Below are positions 48,944 to 61,428 of a stretch of DNA of 64,000 bases, piece after piece. The translations under genes were made by a program, and so were the position numbers. The notes under the pieces were generated by a model. That model had not been told where the DNA came from. It did no database searches and saw only the letters and a program-made list of their open reading frames with translations. The stretch spans positions 26,140,214 to 26,204,213 of the forward strand of contig CM049320.1 of NCBI GenBank assembly GCA_026874595.1, written 5' to 3'. Source of the DNA: Sipunculus nudus (taxonomy: Eukaryota; Annelida; Sipuncula; Golfingiida; Sipunculidae). How positions within the stretch are numbered: the stretch's first letter is position 1; each line of letters opens with the position of its first letter.

Positions 48944-51295
48944 ATGGCAGGACAAGGTACGTTCATAATTTAAAAGGTCAACTAAAAATGTTTATAAAAA
49001 TACAAAACACAGTAAAACGGCATGTTAATATTATTATTTAAGTGTATAGGAATAATTCATCACCCGGCTTGCTCAACTCTTACCTAAGGTCTGTTCGGAA
49101 GTATTTTTAGGAAAAAGGGGGAGGTCTTGTAAGCTGCATCCCACATGCACCCCCGATTGCACAACCTCCTCCCCTCCGTTGGTACAGTCTTCTGTAATCA
49201 GTTATCAGAACAATTGTCGCTAATACGAGTCACCGACAGGGGCGAGATCCAGGATTTTGAAAAGAGGAGGGTCTAACCCTGCTAAAAATAACTTAAAAAA
49301 AGTGATCTGGTCCTGGAAGGAGGGTTTCAAGTTTGCAACCCCCCCCCCACACCCACCCACCCCCGTTGATCTGCCACTAACCCATGAGACGCATAGAACG
49401 TTCGTTACACATTTAAATGGACTACTCGCGGAAGCAGATTCAAAATACAGTTTACCTGGCTAAAATAATGGACATGTAAATTTATATCAGAAGTTTACCA
49501 TTTAAAGTGGTCTCACTGCCCTATATTCTGGAAATCTGCAGCATTTTTCAAAATTTAGGCTGTTCCGGGTTTGAACCCCGTCAGTCACATTTTGATGGTC
49601 ACCCAGCACGGTTTGTATAACCGTCACATAGACCTGACAACCAACTAGATAGGACTGGCTTCCTTGGTCTCGTGGCAGAGCAAACGGATCAAAGCAGGGA
49701 GATCGTGAGTTCGAATCTCAGCCGAGGAGCGGTGAGAGTTTTCAAGGTCGGTCCCCGCCCAGGGTGAGCGCTCTGTGGGATTAACACCATGTTCGTGTTT
49801 CGCCACAAGTGAGTGCGCCTTTCGTGGGCCCACAGGTGCTGTACACAGAGCCAGGTGTTTCCGCCCTGCCACGTAGTCCGAGTTTTGCTGTTGTGAACAG
49901 TATTCCGTTAACTAATGGATAAAAAAAAAATCAAATCATTTGTGTGGAACTTCGCTTCATAGTGGCATCCAGAAATCTGACACCTCAATCACTGACAAAA
50001 ACAAAATACAAAATAGGACCATATAAACAATGTGAAATGAATGATACATAAAGCATACAAAGGAAAGGTTGTGATTTTGTTGAAAAAAGTTGTATTTTTG
50101 AGTTGTTCATATAATATATTTTTCAGTGATTAAAACTGCTGGTGTTATGTATACATTAAATTACAGAATTTCATTGCTTTATGCAAAACCTTCTTACTTA
50201 ATCACAGGAGTAGGATACATGTACTCCAAAACACGAAACGAACTAGAGAGAAAATGTATTCAAATATACACTCAAGAAAAATCTGAAGCAAACTCTCACA
50301 TATATATTTTTCGCGCCATCTCCAATCTGACCCATCTAAAGCCGGATCTTACCCGGTAACCGACATCGGACATTGGGTCGCCCATCTTAAGATGGGTCAG
50401 CTCCAATAACCGATCTTAAGGCGGGTCAGACACATTTATCAGTCACTATCGAAGCCTACATGTCGAGGCCCAGACCAGGACCGGTCTAGATTACAATCCC
50501 AATCTTGTCCAGCCATTTCTAAATCTTGATCAGCCCAGAATGAATTCCGGTGGTTGAGATCCTGCGGCCGCAAACTTTGCATAGTCATCGATCTTGGGTA
50601 GAATCCCCCGTACGCGAGACTGATGGCGCCCCTATTTGTAGAATACTTTCATTCATATATCTCAGGAGTGGTTAAATGTATCAGCCAGAAATTGTGCATG
50701 ACCATATATCTTAGGTTGCTTTATCTTATATAGAAGACTAGTGGCACCAAGACAACTGTTTTGCATGATGTCTATATCTGTGCATCTGTTTTTAGTGAAA
50801 TCACACATATCTCAGGAGTGGCTTGACGTGTCGGCCTGAGTTTTTGCGTGCCCATTCATCTTGGATTGTTTTCTCATACACACCACAGGTGGCGCCATGC
50901 ATGTAAATCTGGAACTGCATAGCGTTTTAATGTTGTTCACATTTATTAAAGTCTCTTACATGCTTTTAAAATGTAATGTAATGTTGCTGTTGTTTTTCAA
51001 GGGAAAAACAATGCACAACACAGAAATTTGAAATATGTATTTCTTTTTTTTTCTCATTTTCCCTTGAATGATTCTAAGAGGAGTCTTAAATGATCCAACC
51101 AGGTAATATTTCCTGCAGGCGAAGATCCAAAGATTACAGAATTGATGAAGGCAGCGGCCAGCGCCCGGGACCAGGCCTATTGTCCGTACAGCAACTTCAG
51201 GGTGGGCTCGGCGGTCCTGTGTGAGGACGGGACAATAATACATGGTGAGTAACACGCACACACAACCCGACCCCCTCCCATACACTCACCTCGAC

Positions 51296-51326
<31 letters not shown>

Positions 51327-51646
51327 ATACATCAAGCTTAGCTCGGCTGTGTTGCGTGAGGATATATGGCTGTTAATCAGGGTGAAAAACACACACAAAC
51401 CCACAAACACCCTCAACACAAACAAACACCCCCCCCCACGTACACACATCCCCTCCCCGGCCAACATACATACACACACACACACACTTGTACATCAGGA
51501 TGGGCGTCATGTGTTAGTCACGGACTGTCAGTGAAAGTCACATCTAAACATACAGACAGAAGCAAACAGACCTACACTCAGATATAAATATATATATATA
51601 TAACTCTGAAGAAAAACAACACTGTAACGCTACCTTATATATATAT

Positions 51647-51706
<60 letters not shown>

Positions 51707-54700
51707 GCATGCATAGACAGGCGAATATACATAAAAACAGATAATCAGAGATAAGCGAAAATTTTCCTCTTAACCCTAATATGGGTAAGAAATGTGAATA
51801 TATATATATATATCTTTACTCTCTGCCTGGATTTGATAACGACACCGCATGGTTGTTTCAGGGTGTAACGTAGAAAATGCATCATACGGACTTTCTGTCT
51901 GTGCTGAGAGGGTTGCCATCATGACGGCTGTGTCACGTGGCTACAGAAAGTTCAAGGCCTTAGCTGTGTGCTGGTAATTATTTTGTGTATTATTACATTT
52001 TCAAAACAAACCTAGAATGACTGAAAACCCATTAAACGTAAAATTACCGGTATTCACATTATTCTTCCGCCATTTCTGTTTTTTTATGAAACGATATTAT
52101 ACATCAGTTAATTATGTTTGTCCAGCGCACATACATAATAAATTTATACATTCAATTATACACACAAATATATCATTTATACCTGGATAATTCCATTCCG
52201 GTTTCGGACTAGGTGACAGGGCAGTATCACACGCTTCCTCTCATTTTATATCCTGGTGTAAACTGGCACGTGTGACTTCAGCACCTGTGAGTGAAACACG
52301 TTCATAAGGCACGGCCAGCCCATGAAGCCTGAAGAGCGCTCAACCTGGGTGGGGGCCTACCGTGAAAAATTTGAACCATACTTAGTTCAGCTATCATTAA
52401 AAATGGAGGCGGTTACTAAAATCAAAAGAAAATCAATATAATTAATTTAATATAAATTGGTTTAAAATTGGTATAAAATAAATATAAAATTATTTGAATA
52501 AACCTAATAAATTTGAAAGTTCAAGGAAAATATTTCATTACCTCTGATTCATTCTTTTAATGTACAAGCAATATACCAATAATTTCTACATGCGATCTAT
52601 GACATCCGAGTTTTAGTGTGTACGCAAAATGGCAGTTCCTATGAGCGGTTTCGAGAAACTTGGAGAAATAAACCGGTCATTGTTCGATAAATGCGTGCGG
52701 ATGCGACACGAAATAACTCCGATGACATGAGAGTTTGTGGCAAGAGGACGTACCCGCGCTACGCGTGTCGGCAAGGTTTAGAGTGGAATAATTCTGTTTA
52801 TAAACTCGTGTATATATATGTAGGTGATATTTATATACACAAATCTGACGGCTAGGAATCTGTTCTTATTAAGGTTATATAAAATTACTACTTTTGATTT
52901 ATAACTATTTCAATTCCTACGGATAGTCCATTTGTGACATAATCAACTGTACATGTATTTACCGTATCTTACCTAATAAGCGCCCTAGGTGATTCAACTC
53001 ATTGAGAGTTCGACATTTCCAATAAACGTGGAGCATCCCCTTCCCTTTTATCAATAGCCGATCCAAATACTATGGTTGATTTAATATTCGCGAGGTTAAA
53101 TCAACAGGAATTTATTTTATCAATGTTTCACGAGGATTTCATTCTTGCATTTCTTATTTCATTTCAAACTTATTTCAATTGTGAAGAGGAGCAAGCAAAT
53201 TGTGTTAAGATGTGTTTCCATGTGCGCTAGTAGGCGTATGTGCGAATATGCGTGAAAATATAGGCGTGTTTCCATGTGCGCGTATATGCGTATATGCGTG
53301 AACTGGCAGACTAATATATAAGTACAGTGGATAGAGCAGGCCTTCTACAAAAGGTGCTGAAGTGACGTCATTTTACCCTGAATCCTTAACTGAGTTCACG
53401 CAGACCCTATGCGTGAAAATCGCTCCTCTGGTGATTTGCACACATATACGCATATACGCTGACGTACACATGAAAACACCCCAGTTACAAAATCATATGA
53501 AGTATACGCATATACGTGCATATGGAAGCATCCCTTGTTAGCGAACCTGTGAGCTTATGCGATGGTGCGGCGTCGTGCGTCGTGCGTCGTCTGTACGTTA
53601 ACCATAGCTATCTCCAAAACGGAGAAGCTAGCATCACCAATTTTTTTGCAGTCATCTGAAAAACTCTATCGGATTTTGTTTATTTTTCTTAGTTTTTATA
53701 GGGAAAAACTGTCCAGCCAAATTGTCCAATATTTCACAGAAATGATCCCTGGAACAATCTTTCTCAAGTTTGTTCGAATGGTTCCAGTTGGGAGATTTTT
53801 GGCCGAGTTACAGGAGGTTGAACTTAGTCATCTGTCCAAAAAAGCACACTAAAATTGAAATCTCAGAAAAGGCTAGAGCTATAATCACAAACTTTTATAC
53901 CAATGTTTGTCACATATGTCATATCTGTAATTGAGGTATTGGTGGCGCCACCTACATTGATGTGTTTTTGTACAAGCGAAAATGTAATTTTAAACTCTTC
54001 TAGCTTATACACTGATTTATGATGAATCTGTTAAGCTGATCGGGTTTAAACTTTACAAGAATTATTTTATGGTAGGGTTATGCCAGTTTTATAAGAATAA
54101 ATTGGGTAAATACAGCTTTAAAAAAGCATTGTAGCCAACTGAAAAAGGCTTTCTGTGTTTGAAAACAAATTTGACAACATGCTGAGTTTCAGCAGCCAAG
54201 TCAAGAGGTCACTCATTACAAACAGGTGGGGTCCAGACATCACCATGGCAACTGAACTGGCTCTGGCGGGTGTATAGACAATGTGTCTAGACGTCTAGAC
54301 ACAGTTTCTAGATGCAGAATTCCCAGATTATTGGAACTATATCTTTCAACTGTTTGAAAAAACTTGGTTTGCATTTTAAGCGAATCGGGTTTATCATCAG
54401 GCCACATGTGAACTGCTGCGCCCTCATTTTTGGTTGACCTCTGACCTTTTCTCGCTGCTCAGCGTCCATTTGTGCGTCTGTTTCCACACATAAACCCACA
54501 TATCTCGGGAACCGTTTGACCGATCAGGCTAAAAATTTTGCACAAATGTAGCCCTTTGATAGCTTTATAACATACAATAAAAATGGTGCCGCCACCCGCA
54601 ATCATTTTTGCACACGTCCATCTGTTCCTCTGCCTTGGGATAAAATCACTCATATCTCAGCAGTGGTTTGACTTTTCCACCTGAAATTTTGCAGGTTAAT

Positions 54701-57700
54701 ACATCCTGGGCAGCTTTCTCGATATTATGACAGGTGGCGCCACCTACATTTACGTTTACGCTGCAGACATCCAAGCTAATATTTCGGGAATCATTTGACC
54801 GATTGAGCCAAAATTTTGCTTGTGTATAGATCTCAAATAGCTCTTCATCATAGGCAAAACTGGTGGCACCACCTGCAACCACTTATGCACAGCGTCCATC
54901 TGTTCATCTGCCTTGGGATAAAATCACTCATATCTCAGAAATGATTTGACTTATCCACCTGAAACTTTACAGGTTTATACTTCCTGGACAATTTTCTCGA
55001 TTTTATGACAGGTGGCGCCACCTACATTCACGTTAACGTTGCAGACATCCAAGCTCATATATTGGGAACCGTTTGACCGATTGGGCCAAAATTTTGCTTG
55101 TGTATAGAACTCAAATAGCTCTTCATCATAGGCAAAACTGGTGGCGCCACCTGCAACCACTTATTCACAGCGTCCATCTGTTCATCTGCCTTGGGATAAA
55201 ATCATTCATATCTCAGAAGTGGTTTGACTTATCCACCTGAAACTTTCCAGGTTTATACTTCCTGGACAATTTTCTCGATTTTATGACAGGTGGTGCCACC
55301 TACATTCACGTTAACGCTGCAGACATCCAAGCTCATATTTTGGGAACCGTTTGACCGATTGGGCCAAAATTTTGCTTGTGTATAGAACTCAAATAGCTCT
55401 TCATCATAAGCAAAACTGGTGGCGCCACCTGCAACCACTTATTCACAGCGTCCATCTGTTCATCTGCCTTGGGATTAAATCATTCATAATTAAGAAGTGG
55501 TTTGACTTATCCACCTGAAACTTTCCAGGTTTATACTTCCTTGACAATTTTCTCGATTTTATGACAGGTGGCGCCACCTACATTCACGTTTACGCTGCAG
55601 ACATCCAAGCTCATATTTCGGTAACCGTTTGACCGATTGAGCCAAAATTTTGCTTGTGTATAGATCTAAAATAGCTCTTCATCATAGGCAAAACTGGTGG
55701 CGCCACTTGCAACCACTTATGCACAGTGTCCATCTGTTCATCTGCCTTAGGATGAAATCACTCATATCTCAGCAATGGTTTGACTTATCCACCTGAAACG
55801 TTACAGGTTTATACATCCTGGACAATTTTCTCGATTTAATGACAGGTGGCGCCACCTACATTCACGTTTACGCTGCAGACATCCATGCTTATATGCAACA
55901 CACCTAACTCTATTCCCCTTTCCCCTATAATCCATGCCTCACTTCACCCATCCCACTCTGATTTCTGCGGATACACACATCGCTTGTCGACAACACATAT
56001 TCTAGTTTTAAAATTTCCTAGTCTGAAACTTGCAGGTCCGAAACGTCCATTTTGCTGAAATCATAATGACTAAGGTAGATATGCAGGACTTTAAAGGATC
56101 AGTATTAAATTTTAAAAATAAACCTCCATTCATACTCCCAAACTTTGCACAGGTTCGCATTAGGCCCGTAGGCCTTGTTTATATCCCTGACAGAATAAGA
56201 ATATTTTATTTGAAAAATATGACTTCCTTGATCTGCATACATACTTGTAATTGTTTATGATCGATTATGGGAAAATGTAAGTGACTTTATTATTAAATCA
56301 ATTATGAAAGAAAATGACCAATCATCTATATAATCAATCAATTTGCACACCACAAATGATATAAGCCATGCATCAATCATGTCTAGTTCATGATGCTTGC
56401 AAAGTTTAAACAATGGTATATAACTAAAGTAGAGCCTTGAATTTCCATATCTCGTTTTTTCTGAAAATTCATTTTTCTGAAATTTTGAGGAATTGAAATT
56501 TACCTCTGCCACTGTTAACCAAAAAGCAGAAATATTACATTCAGGAAATAAATTTTGCCATATTACCGAATGTGATTCAGAGGATGACTGGCTAAGTGGT
56601 GTTCACTGGGATGTTGTAACATCATTGAGTAGTTGCCTTGCTATTAATTTCAGTTTCATTTTCGTAAATGTTGTGTTTGGGTCATTTTTATCTCTGGATA
56701 TCATGGAAGATGTCTGGGTAAAGTCAGAATATAGGCCAAATAAACATACAGAATGTTATGAATACATGTACATCTGTTTGTAAGGTAAATATTAAAATAA
56801 TGTGATACCTATTGAATGTCGTCCAAATCTAACACAAGCCTTGTTTGTGTGGGGACCATCCAAAGGGTAACCAAAAAAAGACCCTCAAAATAAACATTTT
56901 TCTGACAGCTCATTCTCCAAATTACAAACAGAAAAAAGTCTTCCCCAAAAAAAAATCCCTTCACCCACAAAACCATATAACGACCTATTATAAATAAAAG
57001 TAGTTTTTGCTCAATTTCTAATCTCAATTATTCATATTTTAAATTTTGTTTAAAATTCAATAACGTTTAGGCAAACATATGGGACAATTCAGTTGACACA
57101 TGCATTATATTAATTTGATCTTTGATGATATGCATAATTGAAGTAATACTTAGGAAAACTCAAACTATAAACTGATTAACGGATTTATCATAAATATTAA
57201 ATAATGTGTTTTATTCCCTTTAAAGGTAATAGATCCATCGCTAAAAAGCGTGGGGGTAATGTGTCTTGCTTTTCAACTCGCTGACCCCGGAAACTTTTCT
57301 CCCGTGAAATTAAACAATTTATATTGATTTTTATTATCGGATAGATATATCGCCCATCCCCAAAATGCACCTTTTTGTATGTCAAAGGCAGCAAACATGC
57401 CGGTATATTTTGAAACTATTAACTATGGGCTTATATTATTTTTTTTCAGTGACATCAAAGGAAGCTTCAAGGCATCATGCGGTGCCTGTAGGCAATTTCT
57501 GGCTGAGGTGAGATAACTTGTTTGCAATATTAATATTCTATAAAAAAAATACTGTTTTTTACTTTTGACAGCGAGGGTTTTGAATTCGCTATTTTCACAA
57601 AAGGGCAGTTATCGCAAAAATAAAATCTTCGTATATAAAGTGCCCATATACAAAAGTGAATATATTTTATATTGTATTAACTTTTGCATTTCCAGAACGT

Positions 57701-58294
57701 TATCCAATTATGTAGCATCAAAGGTTAGAGACATATTATAAATGATAACATATCTTTTATATTACCTGTAGATCAAAACTTGCCATTGTAAACATTAAAA
57801 GTTTTTTTTATATTATTTGCCAATAATTTGCCAATAATGAATAATTACTTGTTCGATGTTCTCTTTGTTTCACGTCAAATTGTTATATTTTATGAGCATA
57901 ATAAATAATTCATATAAAAATAGATATATACCATGTGTACGTTACTGTATGGTGAGATGGCGAACACGAAAACCCCGCGAAACAATGAAAAGTGAAAATC
58001 GCGAAAATTTAACCAAAATTATATGGATTACCATCGTCGCCCCCCCCCCCCTTCCCTCCCCGGGTACAGCTTTTCTGGCTTAGTTTCACAATATAATCAA
58101 AATATTATCTTCATTTAATACACGTTAAATTATCGGTATAGGCCTCTTTAACTTTTTTTCGTTCTATTTGACAGTTTGGTCTTGATATACCGGTATATAT
58201 GGTGAAGCCTAGCGGAGAGTGGAAATCAATCGTTCTCAAGGATGTCCTGCCGATGGCCTTCACCCCGGCCAGTCTAGAAGAGGAACGTGTGTAA
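48944..58294 (+). CDS. CDA: Cytidine deaminase, five exons, complete
   Basis: Exons 48944-48956, 51119-51244, 51862-51973, 57450-57507 and 58175-58294 join in perfect phase with GT/AG introns to a 142-residue protein (human CDA is 146). It hydrolyses cytidine and deoxycytidine to uridine and deoxyuridine in pyrimidine salvage, as a cytosolic homotetramer. Exon 2 gives [15 protein letters not shown]; exon 3 gives the substrate-binding [10 protein letters not shown] and the catalytic CAE (Zn ligand C60, proton shuttle E62); exon 4 gives SCGACRQF with Zn ligands C94 and C97. The ATG sits in AAAATGG, a good context, and only 13 coding bases precede intron 1. Intron 3 (5476 bp) carries a 278-bp tandem array; introns 1 and 2 hold a SINE, a MITE and microsatellites. 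No defects were seen, so the gene should be functional. ATTAAA right after the stop is a weak polyadenylation candidate. Confidence 0.97.
49237..49379 (+). mobile_element. G-rich hAT-like MITE in CDA intron 1
   Basis: Begins CAGGGGCGAGATCCAGGATT and ends GTTGATCTGCCACTA with a C run before the end. Same family as 13423-13617; no clear duplication. Confidence 0.65.
49655..49932 (+). mobile_element. tRNA-derived SINE in CDA intron 1
   Basis: The head has an A-box-like TGGCAGAGCAAACGG (about 49673-49687) and a B-box-like AGTTCGAATC (49708-49717), preceded by GGCTTCCTTGGTCTCG. It is followed by a GC-rich body (GGTCGGTCCCCGCCCAGGG, CTGTGGGATTAACACC, GTGTTTCCGCCCTGCCACG) and an A-rich tail at 49920-49930. 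This is the head-body-tail plan of a SINE transcribed by RNA polymerase III. The body may be one of the conserved SINE central domains; I cannot assign it. Folding as a true tRNA fails because the acceptor and anticodon arms are poor. Confidence 0.75.
50620..50905 (+). repeat. Diverged relative of the 278-bp repeat, CDA intron 1
   Basis: Two units with CATATATCTCAGGAGTGG, a GCATGACC.ATATCTTAGG-like stretch and TGGCGCC/GGTGGCGCCA, the same word order as in the array at 54430-55890. This indicates an older dispersed copy. Confidence 0.6.
51590..51702. repeat. (TA)n microsatellite in CDA intron 2
   Basis: Two TA tracts separated by a short unique stretch; a poly-C/(CA)n block precedes at about 51296-51330. 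Confidence 0.95.
53215..53534. mobile_element. Foldback MITE in CDA intron 3
   Basis: The left end reads GATGTGTTTCCATGTGCGC; the right end in reverse reads GGGATGCTTCCATATGCACG. Both are followed by repeated GCGTATATGCG words that also pair between arms. It has a short unpaired centre and no coding content. TTAA lies at the left boundary but not at the right. Confidence 0.6.
54430..55890. repeat. 278-bp tandem repeat array in CDA intron 3
   Basis: About five head-to-tail units. The marker GGTGGCGCCACC occurs at 54733, 55011, 55289 (one change), 55567 and 55845, exactly 278 bp apart; a second series lies at 54862, 55140, 55418 and 55696, also 278 bp apart, with one changed base in the first and last. 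The palindromes thus alternate at 129 and 149 bp. Each unit also has CATATCTCAG, TTTGACTTATCCACCTGAAA and CCGTTTGACCGATTG. Left units are more diverged, and a loose relative begins near 53560. The minus-strand ORFs repeated in each unit are a by-product. Confidence 0.92.
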
Positions 58295-58591
58295 AATTAA
58301 ACAAGTGGACACACCAAGCAATGAAACTCAGAATTTTATCTACATTTATGCTTTTAATCTGATTTTGTTCTATTGCTTCATTGAGGTGACCGCTTTCGGA
58401 CGGGCTGTGAAATTTGTATGAAAGATTTATTCGTTTGCAAAATATGATAAAATACTTGCTGAATTCACTTTTTTTTCAAAGACCTTCTTAGTATCACACC
58501 CAATACCAACACCAAACCCCTACCTCTCTTACCCCAACACATATACAACAACGGTAACACAAAAACATTATATATATATGTGTGTGTGTAT

Positions 58592-58594
<3 letters not shown>

Positions 58595-58645
<51 letters not shown>
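58595..58645. repeat. (TA)n microsatellite
   Basis: About 25 TA units followed by GCGCGTGTGTG. Confidence 0.95.
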
Positions 58646-58651
<6 letters not shown>

Positions 58652-58989
58652 GTGTGTGTATCCATAGGTGAACTTGAGGTAATGCCTAGAAATATTTTAA
58701 TTTTCCCATTTCCCCGATATAAATTTCCACCACCAGGGGCGGATTGGACAATAAGGAGAATGGGGAGTTTCCTTGTTGGCTATGTCGCAAAGGTTTGCCA
58801 CCCTAATTTTAATATTTATGTTCTCTAGACGCTGTTCTCGGGCCCATCAGTTGACCCGTGAGTCATATATTTATATCTTTACTCGATTGGCTGATGGTAA
58901 AAGCACGGACAAAGCTGGGCGCTTGTGTGGCTGAGTGAAGAATGAACATGACTCATTATCTGCATACTTGTCACAATAAATCATATTAC

Positions 58990-58994
<5 letters not shown>

Positions 58995-59050
<56 letters not shown>

Positions 59051-59062
59051 ACAAACAACAAC

Positions 59063-59112
<50 letters not shown>

Positions 59113-59142
59113 AAAAATAATAATAATAACAAAAAAAATAAA

Positions 59143-59186
<44 letters not shown>

Positions 59187-59520
59187 CAATAATTATAATA
59201 ATAATATTAATAATAATAATTATAATAATTAAAATAATAATAATTATAATAATAATCACAAAAATCAACGATAATTATAATAATTGTAATAATACGAACA
59301 ATAATAATTATAATATTAATAAAAATAACAATTATTATAATAAAAAATAATAATAATAACATCAATAAAAATAATAGTAATAACAACAATAACAATAATA
59401 ATAATCACAATAACAACTATATATATACATATATATAAATAACAATAACAAAAATATTAATAATAATTATAAATATAACAACAACAATGTTAATTCAATA
59501 ATAATTATAATAATACTACC
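58995..59520. repeat. Large degenerate (TAA)n tract
   Basis: Some 500 bp composed almost entirely of TAA/AAT triplets with AAC and AAA interruptions, more regular at the left. Confidence 0.95.
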
Positions 59521-60369
59521 TTTAAAATTAAACATTTTTTTGCACAGTCTAAGACTAATTCACTGTTCGTTATTAAGATGCCGCTATATATTACTGGTAC
59601 GTCGGTTATCTTGACCAAAGCTCTTTTATAATCATTTTTGATTGTTCCAAACTTTATTGTGATCAAAATAAGAAATGTTATGTTAAATAATTAAAGTAAT
59701 GAAATTTCATAATCTGACTGATATTTTCAGTTCCATTTTCGAGAATCACTGCCATTGGTCGCTTTATCTCAAATGTACCTCGTATCAGCCCGCTCCGCCC
59801 CTCGTCAACATTGCTATCGTTTACATTTCTTTTCCATGACGTGTGGTGGGTTTGGGACTCTCTCCCTGGTGTGTTCATTCACCCATGACCGACGGTCACC
59901 TGACCCATAGTAGCGGGTGACCTATATACCATAATATACATGTACATATATACAAGAGCTCGTGCACTCACAGGGATATTTCAGAGTATTACCGCACAGT
60001 GCGCGGATCGGGTGGTTAAGAACTATAAACAGCGCATTGGAAATTAAGGCGCATTGCGTTTCTACTTCTGCTGCGCAAAATTACAGATGTTAAAATGTTG
60101 TTTTATGTATGACGAACATTTGTACCCCTAGCTTTCAGTACTCAACGGTGACTATATATACATGTCATGGTCGTACATGGGAATTTATAGCAGGGGTAAA
60201 CACTGAACAGGATCTTATACGCAGCTGACCGCATCCGGGAATGGACCACAACCCTGTCTGCGATGGATATTTTATATGGATGTGACAAGGAAATAAGATG
60301 TGTTTATTAAGGTCCAGGTGATCTCGTAGATTTAGTTTTTGTATAACAGTCGGTGATTCGAGGATAAGA

Positions 60370-61376
60370 ATGGCCGGGTTACGTGTAGGGGTGTTGTTTT
60401 TTACTGCGGTCATGCAAGTACAGACCTGGGCCCAGGAAGGTACGTAGGTCCTACATACATACATATATGCATACATACATACATACATACCTAATACATA
60501 ACCCGTCAACCCATATCCTTACGTAAGTCCCCCCCCCCCTCTGTGCAGCTGTCTCTCTCACACAAACAAACGCACACAGAGATATATACCTTTAGGACTG
60601 TTAACATTTATCTCTCTCATTTACACATACACATCCATACACACAGCCGCTTTTATATAGAGGTGTAAAAAAATTTTGATATTTTATTAAAATGAGATTT
60701 AAGTACATGTTATACCCCCCATCTCTCTCTCTCTCTCTCTCTCTGTTACCCGTTCGTCGTTTCTTGTACATACCCACTCATCATATATAGACACACCCAT
60801 ACACTGCCGTCTCTCTTTCCATCTGTCTCTCACACATGCACACTGACTAACATATCTGTCTTGTACTTGCTGTATGTATGTAATGCAAGAGCCATGCACT
60901 CTCAATGTCTGTTTCTTCCTTGCCAACATACAAACAACATTGACTGAATTATTCAACATTGACATACAAACCGTCCATTGATTGAAATGTTATATATACC
61001 CCTTTGGCGTCTTTACGTCTGTATTTAAAGAAATTTCCGAATATTATAGTTGCTGTTATAGGGTATTTGGGTGATTTTCAGTTAAATCTAAGATTCCATG
61101 AAATAGGACAAAGAAAAAAATGTAAATTTCCCAAATAAGAATACCGAAAGTCATATATATATGTAGTTATGTCTTTTGATTCTGCATTTACGTTTCGCCT
61201 GAACCTTGCTTGTGTTTTCCACTTCTAAACTATATATGTATATATATAATCAATATAATACATTAAGGTTCAATATATCACAGTGAAAGTGCGCTACCGT
61301 ACGGGGAGCATTAATAATAATAGTACGAAACAGTACTGTAGTACATCATGAAATCAAGCTTACTATACACATAGTA

Positions 61377-61428
<52 letters not shown>

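Larger units (their letters stand above)
58295..60369. other. Intergenic, microsatellite-rich
   Basis: Between CDA and the secreted-protein gene. Contains (TA)n at 58595-58645 and a very long degenerate (TAA)n region at 58995-59520. No other gene was recognised. The long Leu/Ile ORFs across it are repeat artefacts. Confidence 0.5.

Noticed and set aside
49653-49727. Functional tRNA gene
   Set aside because: A- and B-box-like words exist but the acceptor and anticodon arms do not pair properly; the downstream body and A-rich tail fit a SINE.
54375-54410. Minus-strand CTGATGA near 54393 as another hammerhead
   Set aside because: The following CCCGATTCGC lacks GAAA and helix II cannot form.
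54646-55438. Repeated minus-strand ORFs starting [17 protein letters not shown]
   Set aside because: They recur every 278 bp because the repeat unit length lets one frame stay open for about 60 codons; no domain, and the units differ at stops.
58981-59395. Long minus-strand ORFs of Leu, Ile and Tyr
   Set aside because: They are translations of the (TAA)n tract in each frame, not proteins.
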